A stretch of DNA of 64,000 nt. It comes from Cupriavidus pauculus (GTDB taxonomy: Bacteria; Pseudomonadota; Gammaproteobacteria; Burkholderiales; Burkholderiaceae). The stretch is taken from contig NZ_CP044067.1 in the NCBI RefSeq assembly GCF_008693385.1, forward strand, positions 1,116,001 through 1,180,000, written 5' to 3'. How positions within the stretch are numbered: position 1 is the first letter of the stretch; each line of letters begins with the position of its first letter. The notes under the pieces are model-generated. The model made no database searches, was not told where the DNA came from, and saw only the letters and a program-made list of their open reading frames with translations. Of this stretch, positions 25,349 through 33,749 are shown one piece after another. The position numbers were made by a program, and so were the translations under genes.

Positions 25349-26653
25349 TTAAGCCACTTCACTCATGAATTGGTCATAAGGTCGGCGAGTCAGGTCAAAG
25401 CCAGCATCTAGAGCAAGGACCCGATTCTTCACTTCTGCATGATCGGCCCTTGCGCGACCGCGGTAATAGCACTGATTGTTCGCGCCGCCAAGTTCCATCA
25501 GGTCACGGAGATCTGCGAGCCCATAATTCGGCAGGTCGGGCGCGATCGCGTGGGCGAACCGCCGGTCAGCAGTATCGAAGCCTCCGCTGCACGAATAGTA
25601 GAGGTTAGCGATATGCCGCGCCGTCGAACTCCATGCCTCAGTGTTCTTTTGCGCACGGAACGCCGTCCAGACCGCCGAGTCAATCGTGTGGCCGACCTGG
25701 GTCCGAACGTGTTCTTCTACTGCGGCAATGTATGCTTGATCATTCTCGTATACGAAAGCAGCAAGCATGTTGGATGAAGGGTTCTGAGCAAGACCGTGTC
25801 GAACAGTTAGCTGCGCATGTTCAGCTAGATGATGATAAATGCCGTCGTTCTCCGAAAGGAATTGGATCAGGAGCGCGACTATTCCAATCCTCGTCGAAAC
25901 ATTGCTGTAGTACTCAGTCGCCGACGCTACCCAGCCTGAGACCAATGCAGGCTCCTTTTTGGCGATTAGTCTCAACACACGAAAGTTAATCGCACGATTG
26001 ACGTCACAAGGCCCGTCCTCAGTGCGGAAAACAAACTTCCAAAGAATCTTAAAGACGGACTCCGCAACGCCCGCCGAAAATTGTGAAAAGTATTTGCTTT
26101 CCAGAAATTTGCTGAGCTCGTCATCGTAGGCAAAGAGAGATTGCATGCCCGCAACGTCTTCCAGCAGTCGATCAAGGATTCGCTTGCTCACTAATGCGGG
26201 TTTCGTGAGAACGGATTGAAGCGCCATCCGCATCAAGGCGCGCACTTCATCCTTGTTGGGCCGATGCAGTTCCGCTCCCTCTTTAATGATTGGGTGAGCG
26301 GCCAGGTGCCTTTGACGCTGCAAATTTTCCAACCCTTGCTGATCAACGGCATCGAGAAGCCCTGTCTGAGCTTTGACCTTAAGAACGAGGCTCCACTCCC
26401 ACGACGGCGAATTCGGGTTCTTCTCTTGTTCTTGATCGATCTCTCTAAGGATCTGCTGCGCAGTCAAGTCGTTGTGGAGTTCGGCCAAGCGTTGTAGTTT
26501 GAAAACCAAATCACAGACAACAACTGACCAAAGCATAACGACGGCCGAACGATAATTCCCGATTGTGAAGCTTGATTTTACTTCCTCGAAATATGACCTT
26601 GTTCTTTCATCCAAAATTTCATCGCTCTTATGATCGATGGAAAAGTTGTCCAT
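25349..26653 (-). CDS. Unknown 434-residue protein with a HEPN-like N-terminal domain
   Basis: The first 150 residues are helical and include FEEVKSSFTIGNYRSAVVML and LENLQRQRHLAAHPI. The latter holds R115-x4-H120, the catalytic-type motif of HEPN ribonucleases, followed by the usual Pro. The remaining 280 residues are mostly helical and match nothing I can name. HEPN proteins often act in antiphage or stress RNA cleavage. The gene is visibly poorer in GC than its neighbours and uses many AAA/AAT/TTT codons, which suggests transfer. It has no obvious partner on the same strand. Two short palindromes lie upstream. Defence function is a guess. Confidence 0.7.
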   Translation of the reverse strand: MDNFSIDHKSDEILDERTRSYFEEVKSSFTIGNYRSAVVMLWSVVVCDLVFKLQRLAELHNDLTAQQILREIDQEQEKNPNSPSWEWSLVLKVKAQTGLLDAVDQQGLENLQRQRHLAAHPIIKEGAELHRPNKDEVRALMRMALQSVLTKPALVSKRILDRLLEDVAGMQSLFAYDDELSKFLESKYFSQFSAGVAESVFKILWKFVFRTEDGPCDVNRAINFRVLRLIAKKEPALVSGWVASATEYYSNVSTRIGIVALLIQFLSENDGIYHHLAEHAQLTVRHGLAQNPSSNMLAAFVYENDQAYIAAVEEHVRTQVGHTIDSAVWTAFRAQKNTEAWSSTARHIANLYYSCSGGFDTADRRFAHAIAPDLPNYGLADLRDLMELGGANNQCYYRGRARADHAEVKNRVLALDAGFDLTRRPYDQFMSEVA

Positions 26654-27082
26654 TTTTTCTCCGTCCCATTCTCTAATCTGCGAATTTTAACAGATGGGGT
26701 AACGACACAGCTGTGCGTTTTTTTAACCGTTAACGGTTTCTTGTCAATTTTTTCAAGGAGAAGATGTCTGGCACCATTGTGCGAGCTCGCAAGTTTGTTG
26801 ACCTGCCAGGGGGAGGGAAGCGTTTTGTGGATGGCCAGTTGCGTCGGGAGGCACGATTGCTAGCACTCGCCGCCATTGACGCGCTCTACAACTCCTCGGG
26901 GATCAGCGGCAGGATTGGGAGAAAATCGCGTCCGGCGCCGGCAAGCCATTTTCCATGCGGGCGCGGGCAGAGGCCGGCCAAGAGCAGCCGGTCAACCCGG
27001 ACCACTTCGTGGCGGCAAGAAGCGGTCATTCGCTGTCCCTGGGCGCATAATGAGTCCCGCCACTACTGCCACCCACTAAACG
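26654..27082. other. Intergenic stretch with palindromes and a possible gene fragment
   Basis: About 430 bases. Near 26706-26715 is CACAGCTGTG and at 26725-26738 the perfect palindrome AACCGTTAACGGTT, candidate operators for the HEPN-like gene. From 26764 an AAGGAG-preceded ATG opens MSGTIVRARKFVDLPGGGKR, which loses sense after about 40 codons. From about 26915 to 27045 another frame reads DWEKIASGAGKPFSMRARAE and ends ARSGHSLSLGA-stop. These may be two pieces of one broken gene; I cannot identify it. Confidence 0.4.
26725..26738. promoter_or_regulatory. 14-base perfect palindrome upstream of the HEPN-like gene
   Basis: AACCGTTAACGGTT, 72 bases upstream of the HEPN-like ATG, in an AT-rich run with T7 on one side. 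It is a candidate binding site for a dimeric repressor. No regulator gene is adjacent, so the owner is unknown. Confidence 0.4.
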
Positions 27083-27589
27083 ATGCGTGAGCCCAGTTTT
27101 GAGTTGCATTCCAAAGTAGACGAGGACGGCTTTGTTGCCGTCGTTTGCCCTGACGAGTACTCCGGGTACGTCGGTGAGGATTGGACCCTTCAACAAATGC
27201 TTAGCCGGTTTACCGAGCAAATGAACAACGGAACGTTGTTTGCTGTTTGCCTAGGCCCGAATTTGGCTGACCTGCCGCTCCGCATCGCAGACGCACCTTC
27301 TAAGCTCAACGCGCAGCGGGAGGTGTCGGGATTCTTGCGCGTTCACCACGGTGGAGCATGGCTGACCGACTACGGCCAATTGACAATGGCCGCACAGTTC
27401 AGCGATGAACGTCCGCTGCGTCAGTTTCACATCCGACTACCACTTTCCCCTGGAGAGTACTGGGCAACGTTTCGGCAGTTTGCACGGTCCCATGAAGACC
27501 ACGTCGAACCAGCGGCGGAATTGGTGATTAGCGCCGCGGAGCCTGGCGATAGTCCTTCGAAATTCGATGCCTTTCCATGGTTTGGCTAA
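27083..27589 (+). CDS. Unknown 168-residue protein, possibly an orphan immunity protein
   Basis: Starts at ATG 27083, cytoplasmic by lack of signal or membrane segments. Acidic, alpha/beta in character: DEDGFVAVVCPDEYSGYVGE, then a helix around TLQQMLSRFTEQMNN, then a beta-rich end with FDAFPWFG as C-terminus. I do not recognise the family. Its size, acidity and place 95 bases before an SMI1/KNR4-like gene resemble clusters of immunity genes left behind by polymorphic toxin systems. No toxin gene, VgrG, PAAR or CdiA tail is present in the window. Confidence 0.6.
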   Translation: MREPSFELHSKVDEDGFVAVVCPDEYSGYVGEDWTLQQMLSRFTEQMNNGTLFAVCLGPNLADLPLRIADAPSKLNAQREVSGFLRVHHGGAWLTDYGQLTMAAQFSDERPLRQFHIRLPLSPGEYWATFRQFARSHEDHVEPAAELVISAAEPGDSPSKFDAFPWFG

Positions 27590-27683
27590 TCGCATGGAGC
27601 AGCGATAAGGTTGCTAGTGATGTGCCCCGGTGGAGTCCGCACCCGGCCGCAAGCGGACGGCGAGTTCAATCACGCATCAGACT

Positions 27684-28097
27684 ATGATTTCCGAAACCCG
27701 AACGTGGTTCAAAGCAGAGGGCGCCACGACCGAAGCCATTGCGGCCCTTCGCTCTGCGAGTCCAATCGGCGTGCCAGAGCGGTATTACGAGTTGCTCGCG
27801 TTCAGTAACGGCGGAGAGGGCCCGCTTCCTGTTCAGCCACACAACTTTTGCCTGGACACTGCGGAGATGGCAGCGGCCTCCGCACGCGACGGTAGCCACC
27901 AGGAGTTCTTCGCTAAATTCTTTGTCTTCGGAGGAAACGGTGCCGGCGAACTCATCGCATTTGACACGAGAGCCGATGCGCCTTGGCCTATTGTCGCCAT
28001 CGACATGACGAACATCAACCTCGAGGAAAGCGTGATGTTAGTAGCGTCCGAGTTCGAAGAATTCGTTGCAATGATCGGCTTGGAGACAGGGAACTGA
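27684..28097 (+). CDS. SMI1/KNR4 family (SUKH-like) immunity-type protein
   Basis: 137 residues from ATG 27684; 18 more in-frame codons upstream look non-family. The pattern is that of SUKH proteins: PIGVPERYYELLAFSNGGEG near residue 30, then FFVFGGNGAGELIAFD, then VAIDMTNINLEESVMLVASE with a terminal helix FEEFVAMIG. Bacterial members are mainly immunity proteins that neutralise nuclease or other toxins of contact-dependent and type VI systems. Here no toxin accompanies it. It is likely an orphan protective gene or a housekeeping member of the superfamily. Confidence 0.75.
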   Translation: MISETRTWFKAEGATTEAIAALRSASPIGVPERYYELLAFSNGGEGPLPVQPHNFCLDTAEMAAASARDGSHQEFFAKFFVFGGNGAGELIAFDTRADAPWPIVAIDMTNINLEESVMLVASEFEEFVAMIGLETGN

Positions 28098-28455
28098 GGA
28101 AGCGGACGCCCGCATTGAACGACCGCTTTAGGGCAGCCGAGCTGCTCGCACACCTCGACACACTGGCCGTTAGCGAAGGCGCCCGCGCGCGTATCCCGCA
28201 GTTTCCCCTGCTGGCGAACGACAATCTCGTGCTGCGGGAGACGCTGATGATTCGGTTAAGCGTGGCGGGAAGTCACTTCAAATTAGAATGGACGCGGCGA
28301 CGGAGGAGCGCCTGTACACACGATAGTGACCCGACTGAACTTGGCGTGGGACGCGCAGGCTGGAACCCTTAGACGTCCGCCAGGGTAGGCTTTGCGATCG
28401 GCGGGATGATGCCAACCGAAAGTGAGGCGACTGCGCAGGCCGATCCGCGCCAGCC
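28098..28455. other. Gene-poor stretch with a possible coding fragment
   Basis: From about 28113 the plus strand reads LNDRFRAAELLAHLDTLAVS, then ARIPQFPLLANDNLVLRETL, then MIRLSVAGSHFKLEW before composition becomes arbitrary. This looks like a piece of a real protein without a clear start; I cannot name it. The rest, up to the end of the epimerase-like gene at 28456, shows no convincing signal. Confidence 0.35.
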
Positions 28456-29493
28456 TCAGAACGTCCGCTTCCCTAACCTGCTCGGGTAGCGCCTGCTTTC
28501 GTCCTCCGTCGGTGGTATCTCGCTCGCTGCGTGGATGCACCCGATGCCGCGCAGCGTCGCTTCAATGGCCTCATCCAGCGGCGTGTGCGGTTCATCGCCG
28601 AGGACGGATTTCAGCTTGTCATTCCTGAGGCGAACCGGCATTTGCCACAGATAGCGCATCTCGCGCATCTCGCGGAGTGTGGCGACGAAGGGCGAGGCCA
28701 GCATGAGCCATCGCCATGGGAAGGCCCGCAGTTTGGGCGCACGGCCGCCGCGACGCACCACGACGCGGCGGATGGCTTCGGCCATCTGCCCGCCATCTGC
28801 GTCCCAATGGCCTGCCATGTGGAACACCGCAAACGGCGCCAGTGTTTCTCGCCGCGCGAGCAATGCCACCATCGTGCGGGCGACGTCCGGCAGATAGGCC
28901 CACTGATGTCCGATGCCCATACGCCCCGGAAGATTGACGACGTCGACAGGACGGCCGGGCTTGACCAGCCCTTGCGAGAACCAGTTATTGCCGGCCTTCG
29001 GGCCAAAGAAGTCCCCCGCGCGGACTACGATCGCGCGTGCGCCGCTGGCCGTGGCGGATCGCAGACGCCTTTCCAGCTCGACCCGGATGCCTCCCTTGCG
29101 TGTTCGCGGATGCTCGGGCGAGTCTTCCCGCAGTTCCGGGAAGGCGTCCGGTCCGAAGTTATACACGGTGCCCGGCAGCACGATGGTGGCGCGTTGCGCT
29201 GTCGCCGCGGCGATCGTGTTATCGAGCATGGGCAGCACCAGTTCGTCCCAGCGGCGATAGCCGGGTGGATTCACCGCATGCACGATGACCGAGCACCCCT
29301 CAGCGGCCGCCATGACATCGTTCCGGCGCATGGCATCCCCAGCGATCCACGTGATGCCATCCTCAACCGGCGTGGGACGCGGGCCGCGAGTCAGCGCGCG
29401 CACGTTCCATCCCGCGTCCCGAAGCTGTCGAGCGACTTCGCCGCCGATCCCGCCTGTCGCGCCAAGAACCAAGGCTGTCTTGCTGGTCTGCAT
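28456..29493 (-). CDS. NAD(P)-dependent epimerase/NmrA-like oxidoreductase
   Basis: About 345 residues from ATG 29493, which has GGGGAG eight bases upstream. The Rossmann start ALVLGATGGIGGEVARQL (GxxGxxG) is followed by NVRALTRGPRP, an Arg-bearing second strand suggesting NADP. VIVHAVNPPGYRRWDE and the later AYLPDVARTMVALLARR are typical of extended/atypical SDR proteins of the epimerase group. Cytoplasmic; substrate unknown. Divergent from a LysR gene about 100 bases away, its probable regulator. Confidence 0.88.
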   Translation of the reverse strand: MQTSKTALVLGATGGIGGEVARQLRDAGWNVRALTRGPRPTPVEDGITWIAGDAMRRNDVMAAAEGCSVIVHAVNPPGYRRWDELVLPMLDNTIAAATAQRATIVLPGTVYNFGPDAFPELREDSPEHPRTRKGGIRVELERRLRSATASGARAIVVRAGDFFGPKAGNNWFSQGLVKPGRPVDVVNLPGRMGIGHQWAYLPDVARTMVALLARRETLAPFAVFHMAGHWDADGGQMAEAIRRVVVRRGGRAPKLRAFPWRWLMLASPFVATLREMREMRYLWQMPVRLRNDKLKSVLGDEPHTPLDEAIEATLRGIGCIHAASEIPPTEDESRRYPSRLGKRTF

Positions 29494-29593
29494 GTCGAAT
29501 CTCCCCTGAACTCCCATGAACATGCGAGCATTTTCAATGCACCGGCGTTCGAATAAAATTGGCTAATCTCGTATATCCGTTATAGATTTTTGT

Positions 29594-30478
29594 ATGGCTA
29601 CCGAACCTAGCTGGGAACTCTATCGCTCATACCTGAGCGTGCTGCAGGAGGGTTCGCTATCGGGGGCCGCGCGCGCTCTGGGGCTCGCGCAACCCACGGT
29701 GGGCCGCCATGTCGAAGCACTGGAAACGTCCCTCGGGCTCAATCTTTTCACGCGCTCGCAGACGGGATTGCTGCCCACGCCGGCCGCTCTGGAACTCAAG
29801 CCCTACGCCGAGGCCATGCACAGTGCCGCCGCCGCACTGATGCGCGCCGCCGAAAGTCAGGGGGACGTCAAGGGGACCGTGCGCATCAGCGCGAGCGAGA
29901 TGATCGGCGCGGAGGTGCTGCCGCCCATCGTGGCGGAACTGCAGGCCGCACACCCGGGCCTCAAGATCGAACTTGCGTTGACGAACCGCGTCGAGGATCT
30001 GTTGCTGCGCGAAGCCGACATTGCCGTTCGCATGGTCAGACCGAATCAGGACGCCTTGCTGGCCCGGCGCATTGGCGTCGTCGAACTGGGCCTGTATGCT
30101 CACCGAGCGTACTTGCGCAAACACGGAACACCGGGAAAAACCGCCGACCTGGCGAAGCACGCGTTGATCGGCTTCGACGAGGAGACGCCGTTCCTGCGAG
30201 CCGGGAGCAGGTCGCTGCCCGGCTGGCGTCGCGATGCCTTTGCGATGCGCACGGACAGCGACCTTGCGCAATTCGCGCTGATCCGCGCGGGAGCGGGCAT
30301 CGGCGTCTGCCAGGTGGCACTGGCCCGGCGCTATCCAGACCTCGTGCGGGTCATGGGCGACGATTTCACGTTTCCACTCGAGATGTGGGTCGCGATGCAT
30401 GAAGACCTGCGCCACAGCGCGCGCTGCAAGGTTCCATTCGACGCCCTGTGCGTGGGCCTGGAGCACCACGTGGCATGA
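29594..30478 (+). CDS. LysR-family transcriptional regulator
   Basis: 294 residues. The HTH is SWELYRSYLSVLQEGSLSGA with recognition helix LGLAQPTVGRHVEALETSLG. The effector domain begins near residue 90 (GTVRISASEMIGAEVLPPIV). It faces the epimerase-like gene; the interval contains AATCT...AGATT arms (29565-29588), a weak dyad that might be the operator. Downstream small genes are on the opposite strand. Confidence 0.93.
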   Translation: MATEPSWELYRSYLSVLQEGSLSGAARALGLAQPTVGRHVEALETSLGLNLFTRSQTGLLPTPAALELKPYAEAMHSAAAALMRAAESQGDVKGTVRISASEMIGAEVLPPIVAELQAAHPGLKIELALTNRVEDLLLREADIAVRMVRPNQDALLARRIGVVELGLYAHRAYLRKHGTPGKTADLAKHALIGFDEETPFLRAGSRSLPGWRRDAFAMRTDSDLAQFALIRAGAGIGVCQVALARRYPDLVRVMGDDFTFPLEMWVAMHEDLRHSARCKVPFDALCVGLEHHVA

Positions 30479-30524
30479 GCTGCGAGATCATGATGAACCA
30501 GCGCGCGTGCCCGGGGGCGGCTCG

Positions 30525-30821
30525 CTACTGCACATGCAGGATCACAATGCCTTCCGAGATGGTAGGCGCGCTCGCGCCCAGGCCTGCGGCGTTCTGGCCG
30601 ATCCAGTCCCGGGCGCGTCGGCTGCTTTCATCGACGCCCGATTTGTCTTCGCAGACGGTGACCGAGAAGCCGAATTCGCCGTCTTCGCTTCGCGCTAGCG
30701 TGTAGCTGACGAAGCCATTCACCTCGCGCATCAGCGATCCGATCTCGCCAGTGCGTCGTTCCAGGACGTCGAAGAGTTCCTTGGCGCCTGCCCCTGAATA
30801 TGCGCGTATGACTGTGTGCAT
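30525..30821 (-). CDS. Small ABM/dimeric alpha-beta barrel-like protein
   Basis: 98 residues from ATG 30821 (a GTG three codons upstream is possible). The sequence MHTVIRAYSGAGAKELFDVL, then GEIGSLMREVNGFVSYTLAR, then GFSVTVCEDKSGVDESSRRA shows the beta-alpha-beta ferredoxin-like layout of antibiotic biosynthesis monooxygenase (ABM) and related stress proteins. Members are heme-free monooxygenases or binding proteins; no activity can be assigned. It lies between LysR and RidA genes without clear operon links. Confidence 0.75.
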   Translation of the reverse strand: MHTVIRAYSGAGAKELFDVLERRTGEIGSLMREVNGFVSYTLARSEDGEFGFSVTVCEDKSGVDESSRRARDWIGQNAAGLGASAPTISEGIVILHVQ

Positions 30822-30960
30822 GATGGTCACCCAAACGTGATCGCTCGAGTTGGCGCGGGGGCGCCAGACGATCGGTTCTCACAGGCACAGTTGTAGCGCG
30901 TTATCCGGGAAATACCAGTTGCCTGACGCTCGACGTCGCCGGGCGACCGGTGCAAGTCAC

Positions 30961-31446
30961 CTACGACGCCACCTTGAAGATAAAGTCCACCTCTACCGAA
31001 GCGCCCTTCGGCAACTGCAGGACGCCGATGGACGAACGCGTGTGGATGCCGACGTCGCCGAGCACCGAATACAAGACGTCGGATGCCCCGTCCGCGACTT
31101 CGCTTTGCATCGTGAAGTCTGGCGCGCTACGAATGAACACGTTGATGCGCGGCACTGCCTGAATCGCATCTAGCGTGCCGCAGGCTTTTTTGATGAGCGC
31201 AAGCGCCCGGAGCGTCGAGATGCCTGCCGCGCGCCGCGCCTCTTCGAGCGAGATGGATTCGCCCACGACACCGATGAAACGTACTACATCCCCGACGCGC
31301 GGGAGCTGCCCGGCGATATAGGCGAGGTTCCCATCGACCAGGACCGGGGTGTACTTTCCACCGATCTTGATCTGCTCATTCGGATCGAACCCAAACTCCG
31401 CCGCGATATGTTGCAGCTTCTGGTCTCTTGTTTGGCCGCTTGTCAT
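30961..31446 (-). CDS. RidA family protein (YjgF/YER057c/UK114)
   Basis: About 161 residues from ATG 31446, longer than classical RidA (about 130), as in the RidA subfamily with an N-terminal extension. Landmarks are YTPVLVDGNLAYIAGQLPRV near the start of the domain and PRINVFIRSAPDFTMQSEVA towards the end, where the usual catalytic Arg region lies. RidA hydrolyses reactive enamines and imines from PLP enzymes; many paralogues in Burkholderiales serve catabolic routes. Cytoplasmic. Confidence 0.88.
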   Translation of the reverse strand: MTSGQTRDQKLQHIAAEFGFDPNEQIKIGGKYTPVLVDGNLAYIAGQLPRVGDVVRFIGVVGESISLEEARRAAGISTLRALALIKKACGTLDAIQAVPRINVFIRSAPDFTMQSEVADGASDVLYSVLGDVGIHTRSSIGVLQLPKGASVEVDFIFKVAS

Positions 31447-31533
31447 GGGCACCTGTACGGACGCTGTCGGAAAAACATAGAGCGTAATCCATCGCTCCGG
31501 GTTTGTCCGACATGAAGGCGAACGCGCGACGGA

Positions 31534-31995
31534 TCAGTCCTCCGCCCCCTGTTCCCCGACATTGCCTACGACCACCGCCTTCAGCCCGTCACGCAATGCC
31601 GTCGCCTGGGCCGCGCCGTTCAATTGCTCGAACTCCCGTTGCGCGCTCCGCCAGAGCGGGGCGGCCTTGTCATGCAGCCGCTGCCCTTCCTTCGTGAGCG
31701 CGATCAGCCGGCTTCGGCCGTCCGTTGGCGACGGAGTGATCGTCACGTAGCCATCGCGTTCGAGGAAGCCGACCATCTTTCCCATCGCCGTGCGTTCGAT
31801 GTCGAGCCGCTCGGCGAGCGCGTTGATCGGCGCACTGCCTACCTCGTTCAGTACCGCGAGCGTCATGAATTGGGTAATGCGCAATCCCGCCGGTTCGAGG
31901 TGGCTGTCGTAGAGGCGCGAGATCTGCCGGCTAGCCTTCCTCGCGGCAAAGCAATTGCACGCATCGATGCCAAGCGGCTCGTTCAACGGCGACAT
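31534..31995 (-). CDS. MarR-family transcriptional regulator
   Basis: 153 residues. The winged-helix core is LRITQFMTLAVLNEVGSAPI then LAERLDIERTAMGKMVGFLE and the wing DGYVTITPSPTDGRSRLIAL. The N-terminal CNCFAARKASRQISRLYDSH contains two Cys residues (CxC) that might sense oxidants. It is the second gene of a two-gene minus-strand unit, 25 bases after an SDR gene. It probably represses its own operon by binding the repeated palindrome GCATATGC at the promoter (32758-32810). Confidence 0.93.
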   Translation of the reverse strand: MSPLNEPLGIDACNCFAARKASRQISRLYDSHLEPAGLRITQFMTLAVLNEVGSAPINALAERLDIERTAMGKMVGFLERDGYVTITPSPTDGRSRLIALTKEGQRLHDKAAPLWRSAQREFEQLNGAAQATALRDGLKAVVVGNVGEQGAED

Positions 31996-32020
31996 CTCGA
32001 TTTCACTCCTCGTTCGGTTG

Positions 32021-32734
<714 letters not shown>

Positions 32735-32757
32735 GACACCCTCCTGGGTTTCGTATA

Positions 32758-32810
32758 AGAGCATATGCTCTCTTTCGACGCAGAATAGGAGCATATGCAC
32801 GTAGTGTCAA
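32758..32810 (-). promoter_or_regulatory. Sigma70-type promoter with two GCATATGC operators for the SDR-marR operon
   Basis: Read on the minus strand: -35 TTGACA (32810-32805), a 17-base spacer, -10 TATTCT (32787-32782). Operator 2, GCATATGC (32798-32791), lies inside the spacer. Operator 1, the 14-base perfect palindrome AGAGCATATGCTCT (32771-32758), lies just past the expected start of transcription. The GCATATGC cores are 30 bases apart, close to three helical turns, so two dimers could bind the same face. Binding would block polymerase. Confidence 0.75.
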
Positions 32811-32923
32811 GAAGGAAGCAGTGGCAACAAGGAGGATGTAGAGATCTCTACACCGTTGAAGAAGCCTATGCCCAGCGGCATGTACGTAGTGCGGTCCTTT
32901 CGACCACTCAAGTGAGCGTGCCT

Positions 32924-33586
32924 TCAGCCGTCCGAGAGCACCTTCAACGCAAGAGGATTCGTGGCGGCCGTCTTCACCGAACCGATGGCGACGACGCTGT
33001 AATTGGTGCCCGCATTGACCGTCAGATTGGCTTGAATCGCGGTGGCGGACGTGCCAGCCAGATTCACTTGAACGAGATAGCTCCCCGCGCTCAGATTCAG
33101 GTAGTCACTGATGGCGGCGAACGGTACGTTCGCGAGCACCTTCTGACCGTTGACGAGAACATCCACGGCGCCGGCGTCGGGCGCGGCATGCACGACCCGC
33201 ACACTCGCCTGACCCGCCGGTGGCGGGGTCGTCCGGTCCGTCGCCAGCAGCAGTTGAATGCTGGCCACGAAGTTGGCCGCAATCGCCGTGTAGGTTGCAC
33301 CGCCATTCAACGTCGGCGATACATCGATGACCGTCTTGCTCGTGCCGGCCGCATTCACCGTGATGCGGTGAGACCCGGCCGGGACATTCAGGTAATTGGA
33401 AACGGCCGGATACGGCACATCGCCGAGCACTTTGCTGCCATCTACAAAGACATCGACATTCGGCGCATCGGGGGATGCATGAAGGACCCGCAGCCGCCCG
33501 TTCGACGGGCCGTCGTCGTCACCGCCGCACGCGCTCAGCACCACCGCGGAAACCATCGCCAGGACAAGACTCAACAGGATTCGCAT
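32924..33586 (-). CDS. Lipoprotein with two DUF4397 repeats
   Basis: 220 residues from ATG 33586 (GGAGGTGACT precedes it). The signal LLSLVLAMVSAVVLSACGGD has lipobox LSAC. Two tandem DUF4397 units follow: LRVLHASPDAPNVDVFVDGS and VRVVHAAPDAGAVDVLVNGQ, each with a YLN(V/L)xAGSxxxxVNxAGT segment. These beta-sandwich-like domains are common in surface or periplasmic proteins of unknown role. It is monocistronic as far as visible. Confidence 0.88.
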   Translation of the reverse strand: MRILLSLVLAMVSAVVLSACGGDDDGPSNGRLRVLHASPDAPNVDVFVDGSKVLGDVPYPAVSNYLNVPAGSHRITVNAAGTSKTVIDVSPTLNGGATYTAIAANFVASIQLLLATDRTTPPPAGQASVRVVHAAPDAGAVDVLVNGQKVLANVPFAAISDYLNLSAGSYLVQVNLAGTSATAIQANLTVNAGTNYSVVAIGSVKTAATNPLALKVLSDG

Positions 33587-33712
33587 AGTCACCTCCGTAT
33601 CCGTATCGGCATTACCGGTCACTCACCAGCGAAGCCAGCCCGCCTCGAGGGTGCCTCGCTACTGATTGGTAGCAATTTATACGATGGAGTAGCGACGGGC
33701 AAGGAATCCGCC

Positions 33713-33744
33713 GAGTCAGTCCAGCGCGCGGAGTCAGTCCAGCG
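33713..33744. repeat. Short direct repeat
   Basis: GAGTCAGTCCAGCG occurs at 33713-33726 and again at 33731-33744, a period of 18 bases, in the gap just before the 3' end of the amidohydrolase gene. No function is evident. Confidence 0.7.
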
Positions 33745-33749
33745 TGATC

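Noticed and set aside
29565..29588. AATCT...AGATT dyad between the epimerase and LysR genes
   Set aside because: Arms of only five bases with a long spacer; too weak to list as an operator.
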